From the NCBI RefSeq assembly GCF_003002025.1, contig NZ_PVZB01000048.1:1-33189 (forward strand): 33,189 nt of DNA. Reading direction: 5' to 3'. Of the stretch, positions 1 to 7,719 are shown piece after piece (within the stretch, counting starts at the first letter, position 1; every line of letters starts with the position of its first letter). The notes beneath the pieces were generated by a model. That model was not told the DNA's origin, made no database searches, and worked only from the letters and a program-made list of their open reading frames with translations. Origin of the DNA: Paraburkholderia sp. BL25I1N1 (GTDB lineage Bacteria; Pseudomonadota; Gammaproteobacteria; Burkholderiales; Burkholderiaceae). The position numbers and the translations under genes are program-made.

Positions 1-63
1 GAATTCACCGAACTCGCCCAAAATCCATCCTACTCATTTTGAGGCGTGCTCTTTCTCCCGCTT

Positions 64-213
64 TTACGCCCCGCTCTCGATAAGTTGACAGTGCCGTTCC
101 TGGCAATACGCGTTGGCCGAGTCGCGCACCATACGCTCCTCATCGCTCAACTGTTGGTCGAGCAACAAGGGATCGTCCCAATGGAAGGCTGCGGATTTGC
201 GCGCTGTGCTCAT
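64..213 (-). pseudogene. gcdH: Truncated 5' end of glutaryl-CoA dehydrogenase gene
   Basis: Reading from ATG at 213 on the minus strand, about 40 residues match the N-terminus of proteobacterial glutaryl-CoA dehydrogenase (MSTARKSAAFHWDDPLLLDQ, then an acidic LSDEERMVRDSANAYCQER segment). The match stops near position 94, where the family normally continues with LLPRV; only nine unrelated residues follow before a stop at 64. The intact enzyme is about 395 residues and oxidatively decarboxylates glutaryl-CoA to crotonyl-CoA, passing electrons to ETF, so this fragment lacks the whole catalytic body. The divergent LysR gene beside it is the expected gcdR partner, which supports the identification. 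The break at about 93 marks a rearrangement at the left edge. Identity is recognised from memory of the family. Confidence 0.75.
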
Positions 214-269
214 TCTGAAATCGGCAGGAGAGTGGAGTATCGGAAATCTAAGCAAAATATTGTCAACGC

Positions 270-282
270 ACAAACGCTTTGT
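270..282. promoter_or_regulatory. Candidate operator dyad in the gcdH/LysR divergent gap
   Basis: A perfect 13-base dyad, ACAAA-CGC-TTTGT, lies in the 135-bp gap between the gcdH remnant start (213) and the LysR start (349). LysR regulators usually bind dyads in such divergent gaps. The assignment rests on position and symmetry only. Confidence 0.3.
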
Positions 283-348
283 TCGCACTCAATTGTGAAA
301 AAATAGCACTTGTTAGTCGATCCTCCAATCCTTGAAAAGGCGGGCCCA

Positions 349-1260
349 ATGCGACGCAAGATCCCTTCCACCTCTGCGCTATCAGCATTTGAATCGGCCG
401 CGCGTCATCAGAGTTTTACGAAGGCGGCCGACGAACTGGCCGTGACGCAAAGCGCTGTGTGTCGTCAGATCGGCGTACTCGAGGACTTTCTGGGCGTGAA
501 GCTATTCCGCCGCAGCCGGCGCGGTGTCGCGCTGACCGAAGCGGGTACGGCTTACAGTCGAAAGGTCGGTTCGTTGCTCGATATGGTCGAGCGCGATACT
601 TTGGAGTTAATGGCAAAGGGCGGGCAGGGCGGCACGCTCGAGCTGGCTGTGGTACCAACCTTCGCGACTAAATGGCTGCTGCCGCGCATGCCTTTGTTTG
701 TGCAGGAGCATCCGGATGTGACGGTGCATCTGGCAGCGCAGACGCGGCCGTTTTTATTCGGCGATACCGTGTTCGATGCTGCCATCCATGCGGGTACCGC
801 TGGCTGGCCCGGAACGGAAAGTGTCTTCTTGATGGGAGAAAGCCTGATCGCGGTCTGTAGTCCCGGGCTTATCGCGCCGCGCAAGACGTTGGACCGGGCG
901 GATTGGTCGCGTTATCCCCTGCTGCAGATGAGCACGCGTCCTTACGCGTGGCGGGACTGGTTTGCTTCGCGCGACATGCAGGTCGGTGGCGACATGTCGG
1001 GACCGCGTTTCGAACTGTTCTCGATGCTGGCGGAGGCCGCAGTGCATGGCATGGGCGTTGCCTTGATTCCGCGGCTGCTGGTGGAGGACGAACTGCGGCG
1101 AGGCGTACTGGTCGAAGCCTCCCGTTACGAGCATGCGAGCGATCGCTCTTACTACCTGATCTATCCCGAGCAAAAATCGGAGAACGTGGCACTGACCGTG
1201 TTTCGCGTCTGGATTGAATCGCAGGCGCGGCAATACTGGGCAACAGCACGGTTAGATTGA
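349..1260 (+). CDS. gcdR: LysR-family transcriptional regulator, GcdR/GcvA type
   Basis: This 303-residue protein has the standard LysR layout. A winged helix-turn-helix occupies about residues 8-66 (with SFTKAADELAVTQSAVCRQI and a LFRR..RGVALTEAG wing), and a LysR substrate-binding domain spans about 92-295. The ATG at 349 was chosen because family members start a few residues before the HTH; a TTG at 310 would add 13 unsupported residues. It sits divergent to the gcdH fragment, the arrangement known for the GcdR activator of the glutarate/lysine catabolic gcdHG operon. Because gcdH is broken here, the regulator is probably orphaned unless it acts elsewhere. LysR membership is certain from sequence; the GcdR role is inferred from context. 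Confidence 0.85.
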   Translation: MRRKIPSTSALSAFESAARHQSFTKAADELAVTQSAVCRQIGVLEDFLGVKLFRRSRRGVALTEAGTAYSRKVGSLLDMVERDTLELMAKGGQGGTLELAVVPTFATKWLLPRMPLFVQEHPDVTVHLAAQTRPFLFGDTVFDAAIHAGTAGWPGTESVFLMGESLIAVCSPGLIAPRKTLDRADWSRYPLLQMSTRPYAWRDWFASRDMQVGGDMSGPRFELFSMLAEAAVHGMGVALIPRLLVEDELRRGVLVEASRYEHASDRSYYLIYPEQKSENVALTVFRVWIESQARQYWATARLD

Positions 1261-1320
1261 GCTGGCTCAAAGGCGCGCTGGTTCGATTCTATCCAACCAA
1301 GCGAGAAATCTGTGAGGCCA

Positions 1321-1328
1321 AAAAAAGG
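1321..1328. repeat. Left target-site duplication of the ISL3 element
   Basis: AAAAAAGG lies directly outside the left terminal repeat and recurs exactly at 2736-2743 outside the right repeat. Eight-base duplications are characteristic of ISL3 transposition. Confidence 0.85.
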
Positions 1329-1352
1329 GGCTCTTTTAAAAGTGGAGTGGGT
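1329..1352. repeat. Left terminal inverted repeat of the ISL3 element
   Basis: It begins GGCTCTTTTAAAAGTGG and pairs with 2712-2735 at 17 of 24 positions. It lies just beyond the 3' end of the transposase gene. Confidence 0.85.
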
Positions 1353-1360
1353 AATGCGGC

Positions 1361-2584
1361 TCACGAGGCATGCTGATTGATGGCCGAGAAGTCGAGCTTG
1401 CCGGCGATTAGGAACAACACGGTTCGCATGGTTTTGAAGCTGGCATATCCCCGCGCCTTGCGCTTGGCCGCTTGAAACAGGCCGTTGATCGCTTCAATGA
1501 AGCCATTGGTCTGGCGCGTCTGGGCCCAGGCGACGATGCCGTCGAAATGCCGGAGGATCATGCGTGCGACGTCCTTCATGGGTTCGACCTTGGAACGCAT
1601 GACGCCGGTGCACCAGCGACGCAACATCTTGGAGACGACGTGGATCTGCTTGCGATCGAGAATCTCGCGCAACTGCTCGCGGTACATCCAGGCACGGGCG
1701 GTGCGGTTGGTGGTGTACTGGCTGATCAGCGCCTCGAGATCGGTCAGTTGCACGAGGTTCAGCTTGTCAGCATCCTTGAGCAACGACCAGCGCATGCCCT
1801 TCAGTGCGGGATCGGTCTTCTGCTGCTCGCGGCGCACTCCGTCGAGGGCTTTGGACGCGTGCGCAACCACATGAAACTTGTCGAACGTCACGCGTGCGTC
1901 GGGCAGATGCTCGTCCACGCCCTTGATGAAGGCGGGCGACATGTCGATGCTGACCGACTGGATCTGTGCAGGCGTTGCGTTGTGTTCCTCCAGGTGCCTG
2001 GCAAAGCGTTCGACGACGCCGGCATCCTCGCCTGGCGTGACGAAGACCACGCGCCGCTGATCCATGTCGGCGACCAGCGAGACATAGCCGTGGCCCCGTC
2101 GGCACGAGGTTTCGTCAATGGCCACTGCGCTCACGTCGGACAGGTCAGTCGCGGCCACGGCCAGATCGACATAACGGTCGCAAATGGCCTTCACGCGATG
2201 CCACGACAGGTTCACCAGGCGGGCCACCGCCGCAAATGTCATCTCCCGGCACAGCGTCAGCACGAGCGCTTCAAACAGCAGCGTAAAGCCATCCAGCTTG
2301 CCCATCCAGTCAGGCTGTGCGAGCCGCACCGAGCCGTCCGGCAAGCGCACACGCGGCACGCGCACCTCCAGATAACAGTCGAACTGGAAGAAATTCAGAT
2401 GGCGCAACCGTTTGATAACCGTGTCGTGCACCGGGTGTTCGCCAGGCACCCCGGGGTAGGCAAACCGACTGTCCGCGACAAAGTCCACGGCAATAGTCAG
2501 TTCCGTGCCGAAATCGACACCTTGCACATACCACGGCGCCTTGATTCCAAGGGCGGCTTCAAACAGCTGAGTTTGGTTCGTCAT
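1361..2584 (-). CDS. ISL3-family DDE transposase
   Basis: This 407-residue transposase catalyses cut-and-paste or copy movement of the surrounding element. The DDE catalytic triad is visible as Asp157 (AIDETS), Asp214 (SIDMSPAF) and Glu364 (NGFIEAINGLF), the last within the family's typical N-G-x-x-E-x-x-N motif. The C-terminal KRKARGYASFKT block is also typical of ISL3. The length agrees with family members of roughly 400-430 residues. The N-terminal zinc-ribbon cysteine pairs found in many ISL3 proteins are not evident here, where the segment around residues 60-90 holds a single Cys (Cys70). No frameshift or stop is present, so the enzyme is probably functional. It ends only 9 bp from the left terminal repeat. 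Confidence 0.93.
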   Translation of the reverse strand: MTNQTQLFEAALGIKAPWYVQGVDFGTELTIAVDFVADSRFAYPGVPGEHPVHDTVIKRLRHLNFFQFDCYLEVRVPRVRLPDGSVRLAQPDWMGKLDGFTLLFEALVLTLCREMTFAAVARLVNLSWHRVKAICDRYVDLAVAATDLSDVSAVAIDETSCRRGHGYVSLVADMDQRRVVFVTPGEDAGVVERFARHLEEHNATPAQIQSVSIDMSPAFIKGVDEHLPDARVTFDKFHVVAHASKALDGVRREQQKTDPALKGMRWSLLKDADKLNLVQLTDLEALISQYTTNRTARAWMYREQLREILDRKQIHVVSKMLRRWCTGVMRSKVEPMKDVARMILRHFDGIVAWAQTRQTNGFIEAINGLFQAAKRKARGYASFKTMRTVLFLIAGKLDFSAINQHAS

Positions 2585-2599
2585 CGTTCGCTTGGTCTT

Positions 2600-2638
2600 G
2601 CAGGGCTGGTTGCCGCATTCTGCCGCAACCAGCCCTGC
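2600..2638 (-). promoter_or_regulatory. Hairpin in the transposase leader
   Basis: A perfect 14-bp stem (GCAGGGCTGGTTGC at 2600-2613 pairing with 2625-2638) with an 11-base loop lies 15 bases upstream of the transposase start codon, inside the IS. Such leader hairpins are known in several IS families to block expression from transcripts entering from outside. That function is inferred here. Confidence 0.5.
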
Positions 2639-2711
2639 ACCGGCTTATTTGCACCACGCGCGTCAAGCGGTCGCTTCGCCGGGCTTGCGCCCGCGCTTGA
2701 CCCGGCAGTCC

Positions 2712-2735
2712 ACCCACTCGAGATTCGAAAGAAGC
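2712..2735. repeat. Right terminal inverted repeat of the ISL3 element
   Basis: It reads ACCCACTCGAGATTCGAAAG and four further bases, and pairs with 1329-1352. It lies on the promoter side of the transposase gene. Confidence 0.85.
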
Positions 2736-2743
2736 AAAAAAGG
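2736..2743. repeat. Right target-site duplication of the ISL3 element
   Basis: AAAAAAGG is identical to 1321-1328, so the pre-insertion site can be rebuilt by removing one copy and the element. Confidence 0.85.
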
Positions 2744-2923
2744 TTGGTCTAAAGCAGCGTGAGATCGACGATTGGTGTTTCGTCCGGGTGATTTGCGAAA
2801 CGGTCTGCTCGATAAGGAGTGCGTAGTGCTTCGAAGTGGCCAATTGTCTGACGGAATGCGAATTCCGCCAGTATGGGCAGAGAAACATATAGATTTGGGT
2901 CGAGTCTTTCTTCCAACATATTT

Positions 2924-3661
2924 TCAGGCCGTCTTTTTGGAACGACGCGGGGTACCAGCTAGTGCATGTGGTACGGTCTTACCACTCGACACCCCAAGCG
3001 TTCGATCTTGAGTTCTCAGTCGCAGGATCAATTCGCCAGCAGACTCGATGTCCTCGCGCATAGCGGAACGAGCCGCTCGGGGGTTGCGATCCTTTATTGC
3101 TTGTACAATATGATAGTGATGCTCGATCATTGAGCGCCCACCTTGTTCATAGACCTCCGAGATGATTGGCCCCATCCGGATCCAAAGACGGGTCAAGATT
3201 TCCAGCAATTCTGGCGCCTTTGCAACGCGTGCCAATTCGAAGTGGAAGAGCTGATTGGTCTCAGTCCCTCGAGCGAAATCACCAGCCTTGATGGCCTCCT
3301 CATTTTCATTCACCAAAAGCAACAGACGATCGATATCTGCTTCGTCGGCTCTCTGAGCCGCTTGGGCCGCGGCAAGCCCTTCCAGCTCAACGCGAATCAT
3401 CCGGATCTCAAGGTATTCGTCGGCCGAAATATGAGGAACACGAATATCACGAGCGTTCTGGAAAACTAAACCCCGATCCTGCACCAGCCGCAGCAACGCA
3501 TCTCGCACCGGTGTGACGCTGGTACCCATCTGTGCAGCGATGTCCCTGATTCTAAGCCGGTCTCCGGGCCGCAGACCTCCCTTGATCAGCTGCGCAGAAA
3601 TGACGCTATAGACCGTCTCGCCGAGATTTGTATGTCCGACGGCTTGAAACAAATTGGTCAT
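2924..3661 (-). CDS. GntR-family regulator, FadR subfamily (FCD domain)
   Basis: This 245-residue DNA-binding protein has a GntR winged helix-turn-helix at about residues 13-76 (ISAQLIKGGLRPGDRLRIRD, then a TSVTPVRDALLRL recognition helix). An all-helical FCD ligand domain spans about 83-215. His140 (NQLFHFELA) and the His181-His184 cluster (EHHYHIVQA) sit where FCD proteins bind metal. The ATG at 3661 is preceded by AAAGG about eight bases upstream; an open frame extends back to 3850 but adds non-homologous residues. FCD regulators usually respond to organic acids or acyl-CoA-type ligands and repress a neighbouring catabolic operon. No such operon is divergent here, so the target is unknown. 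Confidence 0.88.
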   Translation of the reverse strand: MTNLFQAVGHTNLGETVYSVISAQLIKGGLRPGDRLRIRDIAAQMGTSVTPVRDALLRLVQDRGLVFQNARDIRVPHISADEYLEIRMIRVELEGLAAAQAAQRADEADIDRLLLLVNENEEAIKAGDFARGTETNQLFHFELARVAKAPELLEILTRLWIRMGPIISEVYEQGGRSMIEHHYHIVQAIKDRNPRAARSAMREDIESAGELILRLRTQDRTLGVSSGKTVPHALAGTPRRSKKTA

Positions 3662-4335
3662 CAATTTACCTTTAATGCAAGTTGGGACGGATGTCATCCC
3701 GCACGGCGCCAGACTGCATAAGACTGGGCGGGCAGCGTGATCCACCAAATACTCGATTACGCATTCCGCGCGAAGAAAGTGCTGCGACATACCATAAAGT
3801 GATCCTGCGCGTTCGGATAGTCTTCTGTCGGGCAAAACCTCCGAGGCCATCGAGCTGCCGATTCGATCACAGGCGGCGGCTAGTTATATAGGCACCATCT
3901 CGCTTTAATTACCCAATTTCTGTGCAGCGCCTCCAAATGTACCACCGGTCCCTCCGAAGGCATGCCGGTCGCACCGGACACGTCTGTTGGCATGCGGCCG
4001 CAACGGCCATTTCCATTCTTTGATTGGTTCAAAAATTCCTGACGCATCTCTGTGGCAATGCTCCAAATGAGGGAAAGCCCGATAGACAATGCCTATGCAT
4101 GGATGCATCATACATCAAATTAGTGCAAGCTAGGCCGCGCAAATGCTAGGACGCTGGGACACTAAAAATCAATACGTGTATGTTTTCATTCGACATTTTC
4201 GCCTTAATCGTGTTAACACTGATTTTATCTGACATGGCGCGTAAATTGCTTTGAGGTGGGTGTAGTGTTGATGAAGGTGCAGACGTGTCAGCCAATACAA
4301 CTTTACGGCTGAAGCCCTAGTTTTTTGGAAAAACT
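3662..4335. other. 674-bp gap without a supported gene
   Basis: This gap lies between the divergent GntR and AraC genes. Short open frames on the minus strand (for example 3880-4089) have no start signal and resemble no protein I recognise. The stretch near 4170-4260 is AT-rich and likely holds the AraC promoter. I could not place convincing -35/-10 boxes. Confidence 0.5.
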
Positions 4336-5391
4336 ATGACCCACTCCGACATATCAATCCGCGACCGAGCCTGTTATCTCGGCGAAGTGCTAGCGCTGTT
4401 GAGCGTATTGAATGAGCAGGGCTGCGCGACGCATGATGCCTTGACTGGCACTGATATCGAGCACCGCGCACTGCTGGACTGGCGAACCAAGATCTCGCTG
4501 TGCCAACAATTGCGGCTGCATCGCAATGGTGTCCGCATGATGTCGGCGACATCGCTAGCATTAGCCGCTGGCCGACGTTTGCGTTTGTCATCGTTTGGTT
4601 TTGCTGGTAGTGCATTCGCGAGCGCAGATAGCTTAGCAACCGCCATCGAGATGACCAATCGGTTTGCGCCGCTCATGGGTGCCAAGTTCCATCTCAAGCT
4701 GCGCAAAGAAGGTTCTGAAGCGGTGCTGGGCTTCGAATTTCTCCACTCATTCGACATTCAGGAGCAGCGGTTTTGCATAGAACTAGAGATGTCGAAGATG
4801 CTTACGCTGCTGCGTGAGGCAATTTCGCCCGACTTCCGCCTTACGTCTGTCGCATTGAACACTTCTGCCGAGCTTGGCGGGACTAACAACCGCGAATATG
4901 CGATCACCTTCGGCACGTATCCCAGTTTCAACGCACCAAACTGTGAGATGCGCTTTGATTCGCGCTGGTTAAGAGCAAATCCGGTAGCGCGCTGCAATTT
5001 AATGTACGAGAGTTGCGTTGCGTCGTGCGAACGAATTATGAGTAAAGTTGAGCGCTGCGACGATGTTTGCATGCGAGTAAAAAATCGTCTCCTGTCCTAC
5101 ACAGACACTCTGCCAACGCTGACCGAGCTGGCGCAATGGATGAATGTGTCACCCCGCACGTTGCGACGTAAGCTCGCAGACCAGGGAATGTCCTACAACC
5201 AGCTCGTTGACGAGGTCCGCAAACAACTTGCGATAAACTTTTTGTCCACCAGCCGAATGTCGGCGGAAGAAATATCTGGCCGCGTCGGTTACAGCGACGC
5301 ATCTAATTTCCGGCATGCCTTCAGGCGCTGGACAGGACTTTCGCCGAGTGATTTTCGTGAGAGCATGCTCCACGGCATGAGCGTGGCGTAG
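4336..5391 (+). CDS. AraC-family transcriptional regulator (OruR/ArgR-like type)
   Basis: This 351-residue regulator has an N-terminal arabinose-binding-like ligand domain (about residues 25-225) and a C-terminal AraC double helix-turn-helix (about 252-342). The HTH shows TLTELAQWMNVSPRTLRRKL, EEISGRVGYSDASNFRHAFR and the signature end RWTGLSPSDFRES. This architecture is shared with OruR and similar activators of amino acid, fatty acid or hydrocarbon catabolic genes. The ATG has GGA about nine bases upstream. It is transcribed toward the IS3 remnant and no operon partner follows, so its target is unclear; the long plus-strand cluster further right or genes lost to rearrangement are both possible. 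Confidence 0.88.
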   Translation: MTHSDISIRDRACYLGEVLALLSVLNEQGCATHDALTGTDIEHRALLDWRTKISLCQQLRLHRNGVRMMSATSLALAAGRRLRLSSFGFAGSAFASADSLATAIEMTNRFAPLMGAKFHLKLRKEGSEAVLGFEFLHSFDIQEQRFCIELEMSKMLTLLREAISPDFRLTSVALNTSAELGGTNNREYAITFGTYPSFNAPNCEMRFDSRWLRANPVARCNLMYESCVASCERIMSKVERCDDVCMRVKNRLLSYTDTLPTLTELAQWMNVSPRTLRRKLADQGMSYNQLVDEVRKQLAINFLSTSRMSAEEISGRVGYSDASNFRHAFRRWTGLSPSDFRESMLHGMSVA

Positions 5392-5565
5392 TCATCGGCA
5401 GTATTGATAATCGGCAGGTTTGTGAACAGCCAGACGGACAGCGATACGAATCGATGTGATCGGCCTTTCAGGTTCATGCCGGATCCCGGACTATGCCGAA
5501 TCGAGAATCGTCGCCGTGGCTGACGAGCGACGGTGAGGTCAGTCGGAATCCGTGGACGCCAACGG

Positions 5566-6166
5566 CTAAGCAGCGATTTTACTCAAATGGAATCGCTGCG
5601 TGAAAGCGGCCGGCGACAGATAGTCCAGGCGTTCCTGTGTTCGCTGCCGGTTGTAAAAGATTTCGATGTATTCCGTGATTTCTTTGCAGGCCTGGTCGCG
5701 GGTCGAGAACTTGCGATGATAGACGAGTTCATTTTTCAATGAGCCCCAGAACGATTCAACGGGTGCGTTATCAAAACAATTTCCACGTCTACTCATTGAT
5801 GCCTGCATGCCGAACTGTTTGAGGAGCTTCTGATAGGCGTGGGCGCAGTACTGGACTGCCACGATCCGTGTGCTATATCAGAGCGGCCGGTGGTCGGTGC
5901 GACGCGACAGCGCGAAACAGCGCCTGCATTACCAGCTGTTTTGTCATGCGCTCGCTCATAGCATAGCCGACGATCTCTCTGCTATACAGATCCTTGAGGC
6001 CGGCCAGATACAGCCATCCCTCATCGGTTGCGATGTAGGTAATGTCACCGCACCAGGCTTGATTCGGAGCGCTTGCACTGAAGTCCTGGTCCAGAATATT
6101 GGGTGCGACTGGAAGGTCGTGCATCGAATTGGTCGTCGCTTCGAACGTATCCGTCAGCGTAACCCG
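5566..6166 (-). pseudogene. Decayed IS3-family transposase (orfB), C-terminal two thirds
   Basis: Read on the minus strand, the sequence encodes the integrase core of an IS3-family OrfB. It starts with LPVAPNILDQDFSASAPNQ and GDITYIATDEGWLYLAGL (first catalytic Asp), followed by GYAMSERMTKQLVMQAL. Then comes HTDRGS (second Asp), and finally MSRRGNCFDNAPVESFWGSL (catalytic Glu) with NRQRTQERLDYLSPAAF. Two lesions kill it: a TAG codon just before HTDRGS, and a one-base insertion right after GGCAGT that shifts the frame before QYCAHAY. The N-terminal part and orfA are missing upstream of about 6166. No clear terminal repeats were found, so it is a fragment. Confidence 0.85.
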
Positions 6167-6263
6167 TCAGAAGTTGGAATTTAGTACGGGACCAACAACA
6201 CTGCGAGAGATCAGGACGAGGTGAGCGAGATCCCACTGCGACAGTGCGACGGCTTTCTGGATG

Positions 6264-6569
6264 TCAGTAACCTTGATCATGCCAGTAGTGCCAGTCAGCG
6301 ACGGCTACTTGTGTCGGTTCATCGCAGCTCACCGGAACGATCTGGGCCAGGGGTGCCACCACGTCACGTAGGCCCCACCGAACCCAGACGAAGATGCCAA
6401 CCCGGCACAGGTCTTCATGAGCGAGTCCTGTGACCGAGACGTGTTCACCCGGGCGCAGCGGTGAAGAGGCCATTGCTTTGCGAATGCCGGCCTCGAACGG
6501 AAACGAGAGCTGTTCTTCCAGATAGCAATGCTACGACGTCGCCCGCTCTTCCTCGGTATAGGCGTCGAT
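6264..6569 (-). pseudogene. Nonsense-mutated CcbP-like calcium-binding protein gene
   Basis: In one minus-strand frame the translation runs IDAYTEEERATS, then a TAG stop at 6531-6533, then HCYLEEQLSFPFEAGIRKAM, SPLRPGEHVSVTGLAHED, IFVWVRW and finally DWHYWHDQGY before a stop at 6264. The blocks DAY.EEER, YLE..L.FPF, SPL..G..V.V.G and DWHYW..QGY match my recollection of the small CcbP calcium-binding family (about 100-120 residues). In that family a Trp stands where the TAG is, so a TGG-to-TAG change explains it. A second in-frame TAA lies just upstream of 6569 and no start codon precedes it, so the 5' end is also lost. Family assignment is from memory. Confidence 0.65.
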
Positions 6570-6586
6570 TTATGGAGTGAGATTTT

Positions 6587-6598
6587 TGCACATGTGCA
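6587..6598. promoter_or_regulatory. 12-bp perfect palindrome upstream of hbd
   Basis: TGCACATGTGCA is a perfect palindrome 201 bp before the hbd start codon. It could be an operator for the hbd-etfBA operon or a leftover of the damaged region to its left. No experimental or family support is available. Confidence 0.25.
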
Positions 6599-6799
6599 TG
6601 CGGATAAATCGTTTGTTTGACCGTAACGCGAAGCGTAGATTGAGCAGAAGGACTCTCCTCAACAAAAAACAGATGAGCCGTTTGCAAAAATACCGCCAGT
6701 CTTCAATGGGAAGACCCGTCGCTGCACGATAGGCAGTTATTCGCGGATTGGCTTGAGGTTACCGCGGAGGAGAAACGAATTGCGTACAAGGAGCGCGAT

Positions 6800-7648
6800 A
6801 TGAAAATCCAGACGATAGGTGTTGTGGGTGCAGGCCAGATGGGACAAGGCATCGCTCAGACGTGTGCGGCGTCAGGACTGAATGTTGTACTCAACGATAT
6901 CGACCACGCGGCAATACAGCGCTGTCTGGAAGGTATCGCGGCTGCGTTCGAACGAATTGTATCGAAAGGGAAATTATCCAATTCCGAGGCGTCCGCGATA
7001 CAGGCTCGGATTGATGGCGGCGTTGCATTGGAGCGTCTGGCGGCATGTGAGCTGGTAATCGAAGCCGTGACCGAAGATGTGCGCAACAAGCAGAATATTC
7101 TCAAACAGTTGGACTTGATCGTTGAGCCGGATACTATCGTCGCTACCAATACCTCGTCGGTATCGGTGACAAAGCTCGGTGCGACAATTTCAAATCCCGG
7201 CCGCTTCATAGGACTGCATTTCTTCAATCCTGTGCCGGTTATGGAGCTAGTCGAAGTCATCCGAGGCGCGCACACAAGTGACGCGACGTTCAATACGACG
7301 GTGGCGTTCGCAAAGCGTATTGGCAAAACACCTATCGACGTCAAAAATTCGCCAGGCTTCGCAGTGAACCGAATCTTGGTTCCTATGATCAATGAAGCGA
7401 TTTGCATTTTGCACGAAGGACTCGCGAGCGCGGAAGATATAGATGCCGGCATGAGGCTGGGCGCGAATCATCCAATCGGGCCCCTCGCGTTGGCAGACCT
7501 AATCGGTCTTGACACTGTGCTGGCGATTATGGAGGTACTAAGTCGCGATTTTAACGATCCAAAATATCGGCCGGCACCATTGCTCAGAGAGCTTGTGGAC
7601 GCCGGATCTCTCGGTCGAAAGACTCGTCGTGGTTTTTACGCCTATTGA
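6800..7648 (+). CDS. hbd: 3-hydroxybutyryl-CoA (3-hydroxyacyl-CoA) dehydrogenase
   Basis: This 282-residue cytosolic enzyme oxidises (S)-3-hydroxyacyl-CoA to 3-oxoacyl-CoA with NAD(P)+, the third step of beta-oxidation and of aromatic or cyclic ring-cleavage CoA pathways. The N-terminal Rossmann motif is GAGQMG (residues 10-15). Catalytic residues align with the family as Ser119 (TNTSS), His140 (GLHFFNPVPVMELVEV), Glu152 and Asn190 (PGFAVNR). The C-terminal domain carries LGANHPIGPLALADLIGLD and ends GRKTRRGFYAY. Full length matches Hbd/PaaH proteins. An AAGGAG site lies just before the ATG. The etfB and etfA genes follow at 71 bp and then 28 bp, which suggests one operon. No thiolase, hydratase or acyl-CoA dehydrogenase accompanies it. 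Confidence 0.95.
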   Translation: MKIQTIGVVGAGQMGQGIAQTCAASGLNVVLNDIDHAAIQRCLEGIAAAFERIVSKGKLSNSEASAIQARIDGGVALERLAACELVIEAVTEDVRNKQNILKQLDLIVEPDTIVATNTSSVSVTKLGATISNPGRFIGLHFFNPVPVMELVEVIRGAHTSDATFNTTVAFAKRIGKTPIDVKNSPGFAVNRILVPMINEAICILHEGLASAEDIDAGMRLGANHPIGPLALADLIGLDTVLAIMEVLSRDFNDPKYRPAPLLRELVDAGSLGRKTRRGFYAY

Positions 7649-7719
7649 ATATCGCGATACAAGGATGAAATCTGGCCGGCGGAACGTTGATCGGATTCTT
7701 GTTTCATTGAAGGAGCAAC

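Larger units (their letters stand above)
1329..2735 (-). mobile_element. Complete ISL3-family insertion sequence
   Basis: This 1407-bp element carries a single transposase gene on the minus strand. Its ends are 24-bp imperfect inverted repeats, 1329-1352 and 2712-2735, matching at 17 of 24 positions when one is reverse-complemented; the inner eight bases (ACCCACTC as read at the right end) pair perfectly. Both ends are flanked by the 8-bp direct repeat AAAAAAGG. Intact gene, intact ends and an unmutated target duplication point to a fairly recent insertion that may still be active. It landed in the gap between the LysR gene and the GntR gene and interrupts neither. Confidence 0.9.

Noticed and set aside
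1472..2752. Long plus-strand open frame of 426 codons
   Set aside because: It is the antisense shadow of the ISL3 transposase, which has clear DDE motifs on the minus strand; the plus-strand translation resembles no protein.
2852..2867. Small CGGAAT-GCGA-ATTCCG hairpin downstream of the GntR gene
   Set aside because: It could end the GntR transcript but has no T-run and lies close to the IS insertion; evidence is too weak for a feature.
3143..3469. Plus-strand open frame of 108 codons inside the GntR gene
   Set aside because: It lies antisense to the conserved FCD domain and has no ribosome site or recognisable domain.
6856..7452. Minus-strand open frame of 198 codons over hbd
   Set aside because: It is antisense to the complete hbd gene with all catalytic residues; the translation is low-complexity and Ser/Ala-rich.
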